This document shows positions 10,647 to 19,120 of a DNA stretch of 64,000 bases, piece after piece. The notes beneath the pieces were generated by a model, which saw only the letters and a program-made list of their open reading frames with translations, did not search any database and was not told where the DNA came from. The translations under genes were made by a program, and so were the position numbers. The number at the start of each line of letters is the position of its first letter. Within the stretch, counting starts at the first letter, position 1. Origin of the DNA: Kineosporia sp. NBRC 101731 (GTDB lineage Bacteria; Actinomycetota; Actinomycetes; Actinomycetales; Kineosporiaceae); the NCBI RefSeq assembly GCF_030269305.1, contig NZ_BSTC01000002.1:620001-684000 (forward strand), in the 5' to 3' direction.

Positions 10647-11651
10647 TTACTGTGACGGCGGGACCAGCCGGCCCAGAGCCGCCCGCAGCGTGGCCTCGGC
10701 GTCCTGCCCCGACACCCGGGCCAGCACCACCAACCGCAACAGGGCCTCCGCCAGCTCGTCGCCTTCGGCCGCCTTCTCCACGGCCTCGTCCAGGTCGGCC
10801 CCGGCCCGGGACAGCCGGCCGATCATCTTCTGCGCCTTGGCGAGGGCCGGCAGCGTGGCCGGGATGCCCTCGAAGCCCTGGCGGCCGGCTTTCTCCGCCG
10901 CCTTCAGAACCTCCCACGACGCCTCGGCATCCTGCGCCGAACCAGCCGATTCGTCACCGAACACGTGGGGATGGCGCCGGATCAGCTTGGCCACGATCCC
11001 GGCGGCGACCTCGTCGATGCCGAAGCCCGCCTCCTCCTCCGCCATCCGGGCGTGGAACACCACCTGCAGCAACAGGTCGCCGAGCTCTTCCTGCACGTGG
11101 GCGGGGTCACCGGCCTCGACCGCCTCGATCACCTCGTGCGTCTCCTCCAGCAGGAACGGCAGCAGCGAGGTGTGCGTCTGCTCGCCGTCCCAGGGGCAGC
11201 CCCCGGGTGAGCGCAGCGTGTCCATCACCGCGACCAGGTCCAGGAGCCGCGAGCCAGGCACGTCATACGAGCCGGTCAGCACCTCCACCTCGGGCGGCGG
11301 CTGCGACCCGGGCACAACGGCACGGCGCGACAGGTGCTCGGCCAGGGCGTCGGTCAGGCCGGGGTCGCCGTCCTCGCTCCCCCACCACACCAGCTCCTGC
11401 CCGGCGCAGGCGTCTTCCACCAGCCGGCCGGCACGCTCGGCCACCGGCACCGTGGCGACGTCTTCCGGCGTCACCCCGGCCGCGGCCAGAGCCTCCAGCC
11501 AGGCGGGATCCGGGTCGACGGCCAGCACCGCACCGGCCGACCGAAGCCGGTCCCAGGCAGCGAAACTCAGCAGTCCGGGCGCGGTGCGTGGGCTGGTCAG
11601 CAGGATGGTGACGCGCCCCGCGTCCAGCGGGGCCTGATCGTCGCGACCCAC
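10647..11651 (-). CDS. mazG: Nucleoside triphosphate pyrophosphohydrolase MazG
   Basis: MazG hydrolyses (d)NTPs to monophosphates and limits damaged nucleotides. The catalytic domain starts near residue 140 with LRSPGGCPWDGEQTHTSL, followed by the metal-binding helices EETHEVIEAVEAGD and EELGDLLLQVVFHARMAEE (EExxE/ExxD pattern). The N-terminal ~130 residues resemble the degenerate tetrapyrrole-methylase-like domain often fused to actinobacterial MazG. GTG 11651 overlaps the last base of the SurA-like stop codon (TAGTG). The protein is 334 residues, as in related actinobacteria. Confidence 0.93.
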   Translation of the reverse strand: MGRDDQAPLDAGRVTILLTSPRTAPGLLSFAAWDRLRSAGAVLAVDPDPAWLEALAAAGVTPEDVATVPVAERAGRLVEDACAGQELVWWGSEDGDPGLTDALAEHLSRRAVVPGSQPPPEVEVLTGSYDVPGSRLLDLVAVMDTLRSPGGCPWDGEQTHTSLLPFLLEETHEVIEAVEAGDPAHVQEELGDLLLQVVFHARMAEEEAGFGIDEVAAGIVAKLIRRHPHVFGDESAGSAQDAEASWEVLKAAEKAGRQGFEGIPATLPALAKAQKMIGRLSRAGADLDEAVEKAAEGDELAEALLRLVVLARVSGQDAEATLRAALGRLVPPSQ

Positions 11652-12325
11652 TACGGCGCAGGCGTCTGCGTCGGAGCGTCTGTCGGTGCAGCGGCGTCCG
11701 GGCTCTCGGTCGGGGCCGTCTGCTCGGTGGGTGCGGTCGGCTCAGAGCCCTCCGTGGGCGCCGGGGCGGTTGCCGCCGGCGTCGCGGTGCTCTTCAGCCA
11801 GTTCGGCTGCGCCTGGGTGATGGTGAACGTGGTGTAGTCGATGCCGTTGCCGTAGCGCGGGTTGATGTGGACGCCCGCCTTCTTCAGCTTCTGCTCGATG
11901 GTCGAGTAGGTCGCCGTGATCTCCGCGGTGCTGCGGTCGGTCTGCAGGGCGGTGTTGGAGAGGTTGGCCTTCCACACCTCCAGCCCGGCCTCGCTCAGGT
12001 CGGCCTCCTTCACCGTGCCGGACGAGGCGAAGTCGAGCTTGGCGTCCTCGTCGGACACCCCGCGCCCGAGATCGGACGCGGCCTGGCTCAGGTACGGCTC
12101 CAGGATCAGCAGATTCAGGATCTGGGCCTGGGTGATGCCGGCATCCTGCCCGACCAGCGGCACGATGTCGCTGAACCCGTCCTGCACATCCCCGACAGCG
12201 ATACGGCGTTCACCGATCACCGCGGCGGCACCCGCCTGACTGCCGGAACAGCCGGAGAGAGTCACGGCAAGAACGGCGGCCGCTCCGGCCACAAGAGCGC
12301 CCATACGGCGCGGCGTCGCGATCAC
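11651..12325 (-). CDS. SurA N-terminal-like lipoprotein
   Basis: From GTG 12325 the 224-residue product begins with a lipoprotein signal: basic TPRRM, a hydrophobic run and the lipobox LSGC near residues 23-26. A SurA-type N-terminal helical domain follows, with AAAVIGERRIAVGDVQDGF near 33 and long helices, but no parvulin PPIase domain. The last ~50 residues are Ala/Pro/Thr-rich. It probably acts as an extracytoplasmic chaperone-like protein; this is inferred from the family. A longer frame to 12394 exists but would run into the palindromic repeat at 12387-12499, so the internal GTG just before the signal peptide is preferred. Confidence 0.78.
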   Translation of the reverse strand: MIATPRRMGALVAGAAAVLAVTLSGCSGSQAGAAAVIGERRIAVGDVQDGFSDIVPLVGQDAGITQAQILNLLILEPYLSQAASDLGRGVSDEDAKLDFASSGTVKEADLSEAGLEVWKANLSNTALQTDRSTAEITATYSTIEQKLKKAGVHINPRYGNGIDYTTFTITQAQPNWLKSTATPAATAPAPTEGSEPTAPTEQTAPTESPDAAAPTDAPTQTPAP

Positions 12326-12386
12326 GCACGAAATGCTATCGCCCGGGCACGACGCGTGGGCAGCTAAGGTCACCCCAACCTCCTGC

Positions 12387-12499
12387 GTGATCATGCAAAT
12401 CCCCCAGCCTTCGGCCGGGAGGTGCCCCCACTCCCCGGAGCTCCTGAACTCCCGGCGTCACAGTTCTAGAACTCCGGGGAGGTTTTGCATGATCACGAA
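12387..12499. repeat. Nested palindromic repeat, long form (copy A)
   Basis: The ends are GTGATCATGCAAAT at 12387 and TTTTGCATGATCACGAA ending at 12499. The left half carries module 2 (CCCCCAGCCTTCGGCCGGGA). The right half carries module 1 (AGTTCTAGAACTCCGGGGAG), which itself contains the palindrome TTCTAGAA. It lies between the 3' end of mfd and the start of the SurA-like gene. It is close to the reverse complement of the copy at 56414-56522. Confidence 0.85.
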
Positions 12500-12507
12500 C
12501 AAAAAAT

Positions 12508-12526
12508 GGGGAGGGGAGGGGAGGGG
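12508..12526 (+). other. G-quadruplex motif (GGGGA)3GGGG
   Basis: Four G4 runs separated by single A bases occupy 12508-12526 on the plus strand, nine bases right of palindrome copy A. The minus-strand transcripts of mfd would carry the C-rich complement, so any quadruplex would form in DNA on the non-template strand for leftward genes or in antisense RNA. Confidence 0.6.
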
Positions 12527-12536
12527 ACGGACGGGC

Positions 12537-12561
12537 GGGCGGGCACCTTGGGTGCCCACCC
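12537..12561 (-). terminator. Probable mfd terminator hairpin
   Basis: GGGCACC at 12541-12547 pairs with GGTGCCC at 12551-12557 around a TTG loop. The stem extends outward by GGG/CCC after one mismatch. It lies 22 bases past the mfd stop. No U tract is seen. Confidence 0.55.
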
Positions 12562-12582
12562 GCGTCCTCAATTCGCTGTCAG

Positions 12583-15500
12583 CTATCTGCTCGCGGCCGA
12601 CGCCGCCGCCTTCACCGACGCCATCAGCACCGACTCGATGAACTCCCGCGCCCAGGAGAGCACCGCGACGTCACGCAGCGGCCGGCCGCCGATGCGCGCC
12701 GTGGTCGGGGCGGGCACCAGCACCGTCTTCGTGGCGGGCTTGTCCTGCGTGCCCGGGTAGAGACGGTGCAGCCGCATGCGGGCCGAGTCGGGCAGGTCGA
12801 TCGGGCCGAACCGGATCGCCTTGCCCATCGTGGCGATCTCGGTGAGCCCGGCCTGACGGGCCAGGATGCGCAGCCGGGCGACCTCGAGCAGGTTCGTCAC
12901 CACGTCGGGGATCGGGCCGTAGCGGTCGACCAGCTCGGCCTTCACCGCGTCCAGCGCCTCGTCCGAACCGACCTCGGCCAGCTTGCGGTAGGCCTCCAGA
13001 CGCAGGCGCTCGTCGGGCAGGTAGGTGGTGGGCAGGTGTGCGTCCACCGGGAGATCGATCTTGACCTCCTGGTGCTCCTGCTCGTTGTCGCCGCGGTACT
13101 CCGCGACCGCCTCGCCGACCAGCCGGATGTACAGGTCGAACCCGACACCCGCGATGTGCCCGGACTGCTCGCCGCCGAGCAGGTTGCCCGCGCCGCGGAT
13201 CTCCAGGTCTTTCATCGCCACGCGCATGCCGGCACCCAGGTCGGTGTTCGCCGCGATCGTCTGGAGCCGGTCGAGAGCCGTTTCGGTGAGCGGCTTCTCG
13301 GGCGGGTAGAGGAAGTAGGCGTAGGCCCGCTCGCGACCCCGGCCGACCCGGCCCCGCAGCTGGTGCAGCTGCGAGAGACCCATCATGTCGGCCCGCTCCA
13401 GGATCAGCGTGTTGGCGTTCGAGATGTCCAGGCCGGTCTCGATGATGGTCGTGCAGACCAGCACGTCGAACCGCTTCTCCCAGAAGTCGACCATCACCTG
13501 CTCGAGGGCGTGCTCGCCCATCTTGCCGTGGGCGGTGGCGATCCGGGCCTCGGGCACCAGCTCGTGCAGCCGCGCGGCGGTGCGGTCGATCGACTCCACC
13601 CGGTTGTGGATGAAGAAGACCTGCCCCTCCCGCAACAACTCCCGCCGGATCGCCGCGGAGATCTGCCGCTCGTCGTAGCCCCCCACGAAGGTCAGCACCG
13701 GGTGCCGCTCTTCCGGAGGTGTGGCCAGCGTGGACATCTCGCGGATACCGGTGACCGCGAGCTCCAGGGTGCGCGGGATCGGGGTGGCGCTCATGGCCAG
13801 CACGTCGACGTTGGTGCGCAGCTGCTTCAGGCGCTCCTTGTGCTCCACGCCGAACCGCTGTTCCTCGTCGACCACCACGAGACCCAGATCCTTGAACTGG
13901 ATCTCACCGGTGAGCAGGCGGTGGGTACCGATGACGACATCGACCGAGCCGTCTTTAATACCCTCCTTCACCGCCTTGGCCTCGGAGTCGGTGGAGAAGC
14001 GGGACAGGCCCCTCACGTTGACCGGGAAGTTGACGTACCGCTCGACGAACGTGTCGAGGTGCTGCTGCACGAGCAGGGTGGTCGGCACCAGCACGGCCAC
14101 CTGCTTGCCGTCCTGCACCGCCTTGAACGCCGCCCGCACCGCGATCTCGGTCTTGCCGTACCCCACGTCGCCACAGATCAGCCGGTCCATCGGGACCGTC
14201 TTCTCCATGTCCTTCTTGACCTCTTCGATGGTGACCAGCTGGTCGGGCGTCTCCACGTAGGCGAACGCGTCTTCCAGCTCCCGCTGCCACGGCGTGTCCG
14301 GCCCGAAGGCATGGCCGCTCGTCGCCATGCGCGCCGAGTAGAGCTGGATCAGCTCACCGGCGATCTGCTTGACCGCCTTGCGGGCGCGGCCCTTGGTCTT
14401 GGCCCAGTCGGTGCCGCCGAGCTTGTTCAGCGTCGGCTGCTCGCCACCCACGTACCGGGTGACCTGGTCGAGCGCATCGGTCGGCACGAACAGCCGGTCG
14501 CCCGGTTGCCCACGCTTGCCCGGCGCGTACTCGATCACCAGGTACTCGCGGGTGGCCCCGCCGACGGTGCGCTGCACCAGCTCGACGAACCTGCCCACGC
14601 CGTGCTGCTCGTGCACCACGTTGTCACCGGTGCTGAGCTGCATCGGGTCGACCACGTTCTTGCGGCGCGCCGGCATCCGGCGCATGTCCTTGGTGGTCGA
14701 GCCGGGGGCGGTGCTGCCGGTCAGGTCGGTCTCGGTGAGCACCGCGAACTTCAGCGCGGGAGCGATGAACCCCTGCGGCAGACGGCCGGTGCCGACCGCC
14801 GCCACCGACGGCGCCGGGGGCTGCGAGAGGTCGTCCACGGTCACCGCGGCCAGGTCGGCCTCGGTCAGCATCTCCACGACGCGCCGGGCCAGGCCACTGC
14901 CCTCGGTGATCACCGCGACCCGCCAGCCGTCGTGCAGCCAGCCACCGATGTCGGCGATGGTGCGCTCGCGGTCACCGCGGTACGGCTCCGGGGCCACCAC
15001 CTCGGGCACGAACACGACTGCACCCTCGTCGCCCTCGTCGTGCGCGGCCTGACCGGTCTCGTCCAGACCGAACGGCGAGATGGTCCACCAGGGCAGGCCC
15101 TGCTTGAGGGCGTGCGCGCGCACGTCGGCCAGCGCCCAGAACGAGCCCGTGCCCAGCACCGGCTCCAGATCGATCGGCACGGCGCTGCCCGCGGCCGCGC
15201 TCAGCCAGCTCGCCTGGAGGAATTCCTCGCTGGTGGCAACCAGGTCGTGGGCCCGCGCGCGGATCCGCTCCGGGTCGGCCAGCACCACGTGGGTGTGGGC
15301 CGGCAGCACGTCGAGCACCGACTCCATCGCGTCGACGAGCACCGGGGTCAGCGACTCCATCCCCTCGACCGCCACCCCGGCCGCGACCTTGCCCAGCAGG
15401 TCGGCCACGCCGGGCAGGCGCTCGGCCAGCTCGGCCGCGCGCGCCCGGACATCTTCGGTCAGCAGCAGCTCGCGGCACGGCGGTGCCCACAGACCGGTCT

Positions 15501-16188
15501 CGGCGACGTGCAGACTGCGCTGGTCGGCGACCGCGAAGTAGCGGATCTCCTCCACGTCGTCGCCCCAGAACTCCACCCGCAGGGGGTGCTCCTCGGTGGG
15601 CGGGAAGACGTCGAGGATGCCGCCGCGCACGGCGAACTCGCCGCGGCGCTCGACCAGGTCGGTGCGGGAGTACGCGGCGGCGGCCAGGCGCTCGACCACC
15701 TCGGTCAGCTCGGCCTCCTGCCCCGCGTGCAGGGCGACCGGCTCGAGGTCGCCCAGACCCCGCACGACGGGCTGGAGCACCGCGCGCACGGGGGCCACGA
15801 CCACCTGCACCGGGCCGTGCTCGTCGGTCTCGGGGTGGGCCAGACGGCGCAGCACGGCGATGCGCCGGCCGACCGTGTCGCTGCGCGGGCTCAGGCGCTC
15901 GTGCGGGAGCGTCTCCCAGGCGCCGAACTCGGCGACGGCGTGCTCGGGCAGAAAACAGCGCAGCGCGGCGGCGAGGTCCTCGGCCTCGCGGCCGGTGGCG
16001 GTCACCGCCAGGACGGGTCGCCCGCCGCCGCCCGGGGCGGGGCCGGCCAGCGCGGCGATCAGAGGGGCGCGCAGACCGGCCGGGCCGGTGAGGTCGAGCA
16101 AGGGCTCGCCGCCCTCGCGGGCGATCCGCAGAACGTCGCTCACGGCACGGTCGGCGGTGAGCAGGTCGAGGATTCCGGTGAGGCTCAT
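12583..16188 (-). CDS. mfd: Transcription-repair coupling factor Mfd
   Basis: Mfd dislodges RNA polymerase stalled at DNA lesions and recruits UvrA. The 1201-residue protein has the full architecture. UvrB-like N-terminal domains cover about 1-350. The RNA-polymerase-interacting domain lies near 510-580 (GDNVVHEQHGVGRF at its start). The RecG-like translocase has Walker A GDVGYGKTEIAVRAAF near 685, DEEQRFGVEHKERLK near 785 and the Q-rich motif HQLRGRVGRGRERAYAY near 955. A C-terminal TRCF domain ends the protein. ATG 16188 follows GGAG. Downstream lie a hairpin, a G-quadruplex motif and palindrome copy A before the SurA-like gene. Confidence 0.98.
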   Translation of the reverse strand: MSLTGILDLLTADRAVSDVLRIAREGGEPLLDLTGPAGLRAPLIAALAGPAPGGGGRPVLAVTATGREAEDLAAALRCFLPEHAVAEFGAWETLPHERLSPRSDTVGRRIAVLRRLAHPETDEHGPVQVVVAPVRAVLQPVVRGLGDLEPVALHAGQEAELTEVVERLAAAAYSRTDLVERRGEFAVRGGILDVFPPTEEHPLRVEFWGDDVEEIRYFAVADQRSLHVAETGLWAPPCRELLLTEDVRARAAELAERLPGVADLLGKVAAGVAVEGMESLTPVLVDAMESVLDVLPAHTHVVLADPERIRARAHDLVATSEEFLQASWLSAAAGSAVPIDLEPVLGTGSFWALADVRAHALKQGLPWWTISPFGLDETGQAAHDEGDEGAVVFVPEVVAPEPYRGDRERTIADIGGWLHDGWRVAVITEGSGLARRVVEMLTEADLAAVTVDDLSQPPAPSVAAVGTGRLPQGFIAPALKFAVLTETDLTGSTAPGSTTKDMRRMPARRKNVVDPMQLSTGDNVVHEQHGVGRFVELVQRTVGGATREYLVIEYAPGKRGQPGDRLFVPTDALDQVTRYVGGEQPTLNKLGGTDWAKTKGRARKAVKQIAGELIQLYSARMATSGHAFGPDTPWQRELEDAFAYVETPDQLVTIEEVKKDMEKTVPMDRLICGDVGYGKTEIAVRAAFKAVQDGKQVAVLVPTTLLVQQHLDTFVERYVNFPVNVRGLSRFSTDSEAKAVKEGIKDGSVDVVIGTHRLLTGEIQFKDLGLVVVDEEQRFGVEHKERLKQLRTNVDVLAMSATPIPRTLELAVTGIREMSTLATPPEERHPVLTFVGGYDERQISAAIRRELLREGQVFFIHNRVESIDRTAARLHELVPEARIATAHGKMGEHALEQVMVDFWEKRFDVLVCTTIIETGLDISNANTLILERADMMGLSQLHQLRGRVGRGRERAYAYFLYPPEKPLTETALDRLQTIAANTDLGAGMRVAMKDLEIRGAGNLLGGEQSGHIAGVGFDLYIRLVGEAVAEYRGDNEQEHQEVKIDLPVDAHLPTTYLPDERLRLEAYRKLAEVGSDEALDAVKAELVDRYGPIPDVVTNLLEVARLRILARQAGLTEIATMGKAIRFGPIDLPDSARMRLHRLYPGTQDKPATKTVLVPAPTTARIGGRPLRDVAVLSWAREFIESVLMASVKAAASAASR

Positions 16189-16584
16189 GGCTCCGGGGGG
16201 TTGGCACTAGGGTTTTGCGAACAGCGTCGTCGCGTCTTGGCGAACAGCACAACGCGCCGGGCTGCACGGGCAGTCCGGGGCGTTGTCAGCTTACGGCGAA
16301 TTCTCCGGCGCCGCCGGAGCCGAGCGCCCGAGCCACCCCGGGTGATTTCCGCAGGCCGGGAGCCGGTCGGCCGGTTGCTACCCCGATCTGAGCGACAGTT
16401 GAGGGGCAGATTCGGGAGTTCGGCACAGCACTCAGACGGCCATCAGAATTTCTGGACCCTGGCGCAATTGCGGCCGACTCATAAAATGATCCGGATCGGA
16501 AACGCACCCGGCACGGGGCCGGGCATTACGGCGGGTCGAATCCCCTCGCGGGAAAGAGACGCTGGGCATCTGTGGAGGGGGCAC
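16189..16584. promoter_or_regulatory. Divergent intergenic region, mfd / transposase-derived gene
   Basis: This 396-base region separates two divergent genes and should hold both promoters. I see no gene, tRNA or strong hairpin in it. Base composition falls somewhat near 16440-16500 (AATTTCTGGACC, CATAAAATGATCC), where the rightward promoter could lie. Confidence 0.4.
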
Positions 16585-17760
16585 GTGCACGATCCCGCGT
16601 ACGAGAGATCACTGAAGGTCGTCTACGATCGGATCGCACACAATTTCAGCCGCGCCGAACCACGGAAGCGCGCCTGGAACTATCTCGTCGATCTACCCAG
16701 GGCACATACCGCCGGTCTCCGGCGGGGCGAGACGGTCGGTCATTATTCCGGGGAAATTCGTGCCGACGGTGTGCAGAGATTGCTCACCTCGGCCCGTTGG
16801 GACGAGTTCTCCGTCCGGGAGGAACTGCGCGCCATTGCGATTCAGGCGGGCGGCCGCACCGGCGGCACCCTGTTCCTCACCGAGATCGCCTTCCCCAAAA
16901 AGGGCCGCAACGCGGTGGCGGTCGAACGTCAGTACAGCCACGACACCCAGCGCGTGGAGAACTGCCAGATCGGTCTGCTGCTCTTCTATCTGACCGCCGA
17001 CCGGCAGGCATTCCTGATCGACTCCGAGCTGTATCTGCCGCCCGCGTGGGTGAGCGATCCGCAACGCCGGGAGCAGGCCCAGATCCCGCCCGAAGTGGTT
17101 TACCGCAGCAAGTCCGCGATCGCGGCGGAGATGATTCGCCGGGCCTGGGAAAGTTCCATCCGCCCGGTCTGGGTGGCCTGCAATCTCGTGTGCACCGAGA
17201 AGACCATCCTTCATCGCCTGCTACGGCGTTACGGGGTTCAGCACCTGGTGGCGGGCAGTGCCGGCGAGATGCAGGCCGGTGGCGTCGGACGGGCGATCAC
17301 CGACGAGTCCGGCCAGCCCAACGGCACCACCCCGATGCCACCGGGGCACGAGATGCTCCAGTTACGCAACACGGTGCTGCACCGCTTCTCCACCCGCAGC
17401 TCCGACCCCTCGCGCATCGAGATGTCGTACCTGATGCTCTCGGGCACCAGCCGCAACGCCCGGGCCCGGTCGTACTACACGGCCTACCTGCGCCCCCACG
17501 CAGGCCTGGCCGAGGTGGTACCCATCGTGCAGCTGATCGAGGGAGCCGCCGCGCACTGCCGGGCGGTCAAGCAGAAGACCGGGCTGGGCCACTACGAGGT
17601 GCGCAGCTGGCGGGGCTGGTACCGGCACGTCACGCTCGCCTCGGCCGCCCAGATGGCGCTCGAGCTGGCCCGGCACGACAACTCGGCCGATCTGCGACCG
17701 CAGTACGTGGACCTGCGCGACGTGGCCTACGCGGCAGGGGGTAAGGGTCAGGCGGTCTGA
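16585..17760 (+). CDS. IS701-type transposase-derived protein with altered catalytic residues
   Basis: The 391-residue frame aligns by eye along the whole IS701/DDE_5 transposase fold: GVQRLLTSARWDEFSVREEL (62-81), VERQYSHDTQRVENCQIG (113-130), DSELYLPPAWVSDP (146-159) and TGLGHYEVRSWRGWYRHVTL (332-351). The catalytic aspartates are replaced. The VDETGFLKKG motif reads LTEIAFPKKG (Asp to Thr99), and WVTADEVYG reads WVACNLVC (Asp to Asn200). The glutamate region keeps IE at 318-319. The frame is complete, with GTG 16585 six bases after GGAGG, and no terminal inverted repeats were recognised. This suggests a domesticated, non-transposing DNA-binding protein, or less likely a recently dead transposase. 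Confidence 0.75.
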   Translation: MHDPAYERSLKVVYDRIAHNFSRAEPRKRAWNYLVDLPRAHTAGLRRGETVGHYSGEIRADGVQRLLTSARWDEFSVREELRAIAIQAGGRTGGTLFLTEIAFPKKGRNAVAVERQYSHDTQRVENCQIGLLLFYLTADRQAFLIDSELYLPPAWVSDPQRREQAQIPPEVVYRSKSAIAAEMIRRAWESSIRPVWVACNLVCTEKTILHRLLRRYGVQHLVAGSAGEMQAGGVGRAITDESGQPNGTTPMPPGHEMLQLRNTVLHRFSTRSSDPSRIEMSYLMLSGTSRNARARSYYTAYLRPHAGLAEVVPIVQLIEGAAAHCRAVKQKTGLGHYEVRSWRGWYRHVTLASAAQMALELARHDNSADLRPQYVDLRDVAYAAGGKGQAV

Positions 17761-17830
17761 ATTCGAGATGAAGGACGCCGTTGAGCCCCGGTCCCCCGGG
17801 TCACCGACGGTCCGCCCGGGTCGGGGACAG

Positions 17831-17905
17831 TTTGCATGATCACGGCAGTGGAGGGGCCCCTGAGGGGGCGCCCCTTCTCCTGGTCGTGATCATGCCATCC
17901 CCCAA
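17831..17905. repeat. Palindromic repeat, everted arrangement (copy B)
   Basis: The element ends appear in inside-out order: TTTGCATGATCACGG at 17831-17845, then a GC-rich hairpin (GAGGGGCCCC...GGGGCGCCCC), then CGTGATCATGCCATCCCCC from 17885. Other copies have GTGATCATGC on the left and GCATGATCAC on the right. It lies between the convergent transposase-derived and glutathione-transferase-like genes, where it could terminate both. Confidence 0.6.
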
Positions 17906-17966
17906 CCTCAGCTCAGCGGGCGTTGACGCGCCTCTGGGAGGCTCGACGACGTCCTCAATTCTGGTG

Positions 17967-19031
17967 TCAGCCCGCCCGTAGGGGCGTGTGGGCCGGGTCG
18001 ACCTGCTCGCCCTCACGCACCGGGCCGGGCGCAGTGCCGTCGCCGAAGGGACGGCCGCCGAGCTGCTCGCGGTGGTGCGGTGTGAGCCAGTTGTCCAGGG
18101 CCGGGCCGGACGGCACGATCTTCGTCGGGTTGATGTCCTCGTGCACCACGTAGTAGTGCTTCTTGATCTGGTCGAAGTCGATCGTGTCACCGAAACCCGG
18201 CGTCTGGAACAGGTCTCGCGCGTAGCCCCAGAGAGCCGGGAACTCGATCAGCTTCTGCCGGTTGCACTTGAAGTGCCCGTGGTAGACCGGGTCGAAGCGG
18301 GCCAGCGTGGTGAACAGCCGCACGTCGGCCTCGGTGATCGTGTCTCCGACCAGGTAGCGCTGGTTCGTCAGGCGCTCCTCCAGCCAGTCCATCGCGTCGA
18401 ACAGGCGCTGGTAGGCCCGCTCGTACGACGTCTGGCTACCGGCGAAACCGCAGCGGTAGACCCCGTTGTTGACATCCTTGAACACCTTCAGCGCGACCTC
18501 GTCGATCTCGGCCCGCAGGTGCTCGGGGTAGAGCTGGGGCGCTCCCTCGCGGTGGTACTGCGTCCACTCGGTGGAGAGGTCGAGGGTGATCTGCGGGTAG
18601 TCGTTGGTGACCACCTGCCCGGTCGGCACGTCGACGATCGCGGGAACGGTGATGCCCCGCGGGTAGTCGGGGAACCGGGCGAAGTAGGCGTCCTGGATGC
18701 GGGGGATGCCCAGCACCGGGTCGACACCACCCTCGTCGAGGTCGAAGGTCCAGCTGCGCGCGTCGTGGGTGGGACCGCAGACGCCCATCGAGATCGCGTC
18801 CTCCAGGCCCAGGAGCCGGCGCACGATGATCGCCCGGTTGGCCCATGGGCAGGCCCGCGCCACCACGAGGCGGTAGCGCCCCGGTTCGACCGGGTAGCCC
18901 TCGGCGCCGTCGCGGGTGATCCGGGTGGTGATGTAGTTGGTGTCGCGCGTGAATTCCTGCCCGGAGGTCACGTAGGCACCGGCCGTCGAGGTGGACGCGT
19001 TCGAGTCGTTGCTCACGCAACTATTCTGCAT
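17967..19031 (-). CDS. Glutathionyl-hydroquinone reductase-like (Xi-class GST family)
   Basis: The 354-residue protein matches the YqjG/ECM4 family, which reductively removes thiol adducts from hydroquinones via an active-site cysteine. The nucleophile is C61 in ARACPWANR. Other family marks are the conserved TNDYPQITLDLSTEW segment, NNGVYRCGFAGSQ near 205 and DVRLFTTLARFDPVYHGHFKCN near 256. Actinobacteria use mycothiol rather than glutathione, so the thiol partner is probably mycothiol; this is inference. ATG 19031 is used, with an in-frame GTG at 19016 as alternative; neither has a strong ribosome site. The divergent TauE/SafE gene begins 90 bases away. Confidence 0.88.
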   Translation of the reverse strand: MQNSCVSNDSNASTSTAGAYVTSGQEFTRDTNYITTRITRDGAEGYPVEPGRYRLVVARACPWANRAIIVRRLLGLEDAISMGVCGPTHDARSWTFDLDEGGVDPVLGIPRIQDAYFARFPDYPRGITVPAIVDVPTGQVVTNDYPQITLDLSTEWTQYHREGAPQLYPEHLRAEIDEVALKVFKDVNNGVYRCGFAGSQTSYERAYQRLFDAMDWLEERLTNQRYLVGDTITEADVRLFTTLARFDPVYHGHFKCNRQKLIEFPALWGYARDLFQTPGFGDTIDFDQIKKHYYVVHEDINPTKIVPSGPALDNWLTPHHREQLGGRPFGDGTAPGPVREGEQVDPAHTPLRAG

Positions 19032-19120
19032 CAGCCCTGGCCCGCCCGCGACCCTTGGAGTTTCGTAACAGTCCCTTCACCCCACTGTTCAATATCTTCT
19101 CTACTTTCTATAGTGTCCCG

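Noticed and set aside
12326-12394. N-terminal extension of the SurA-like lipoprotein
   Set aside because: It would place 23 residues, starting inside the palindromic repeat, before the lipoprotein signal peptide. The internal GTG at 12325 fits a normal signal sequence.
12766-17760. Very long plus-strand open frame covering the mfd region
   Set aside because: It is the antisense of mfd for most of its length, an effect of high GC. Only its last 391 codons (from GTG 16585) show a protein family and a ribosome site, and those are annotated separately.
16189-17900. Active insertion sequence around the IS701-like gene
   Set aside because: No terminal inverted repeats or target duplication could be seen, and both catalytic aspartates are replaced.
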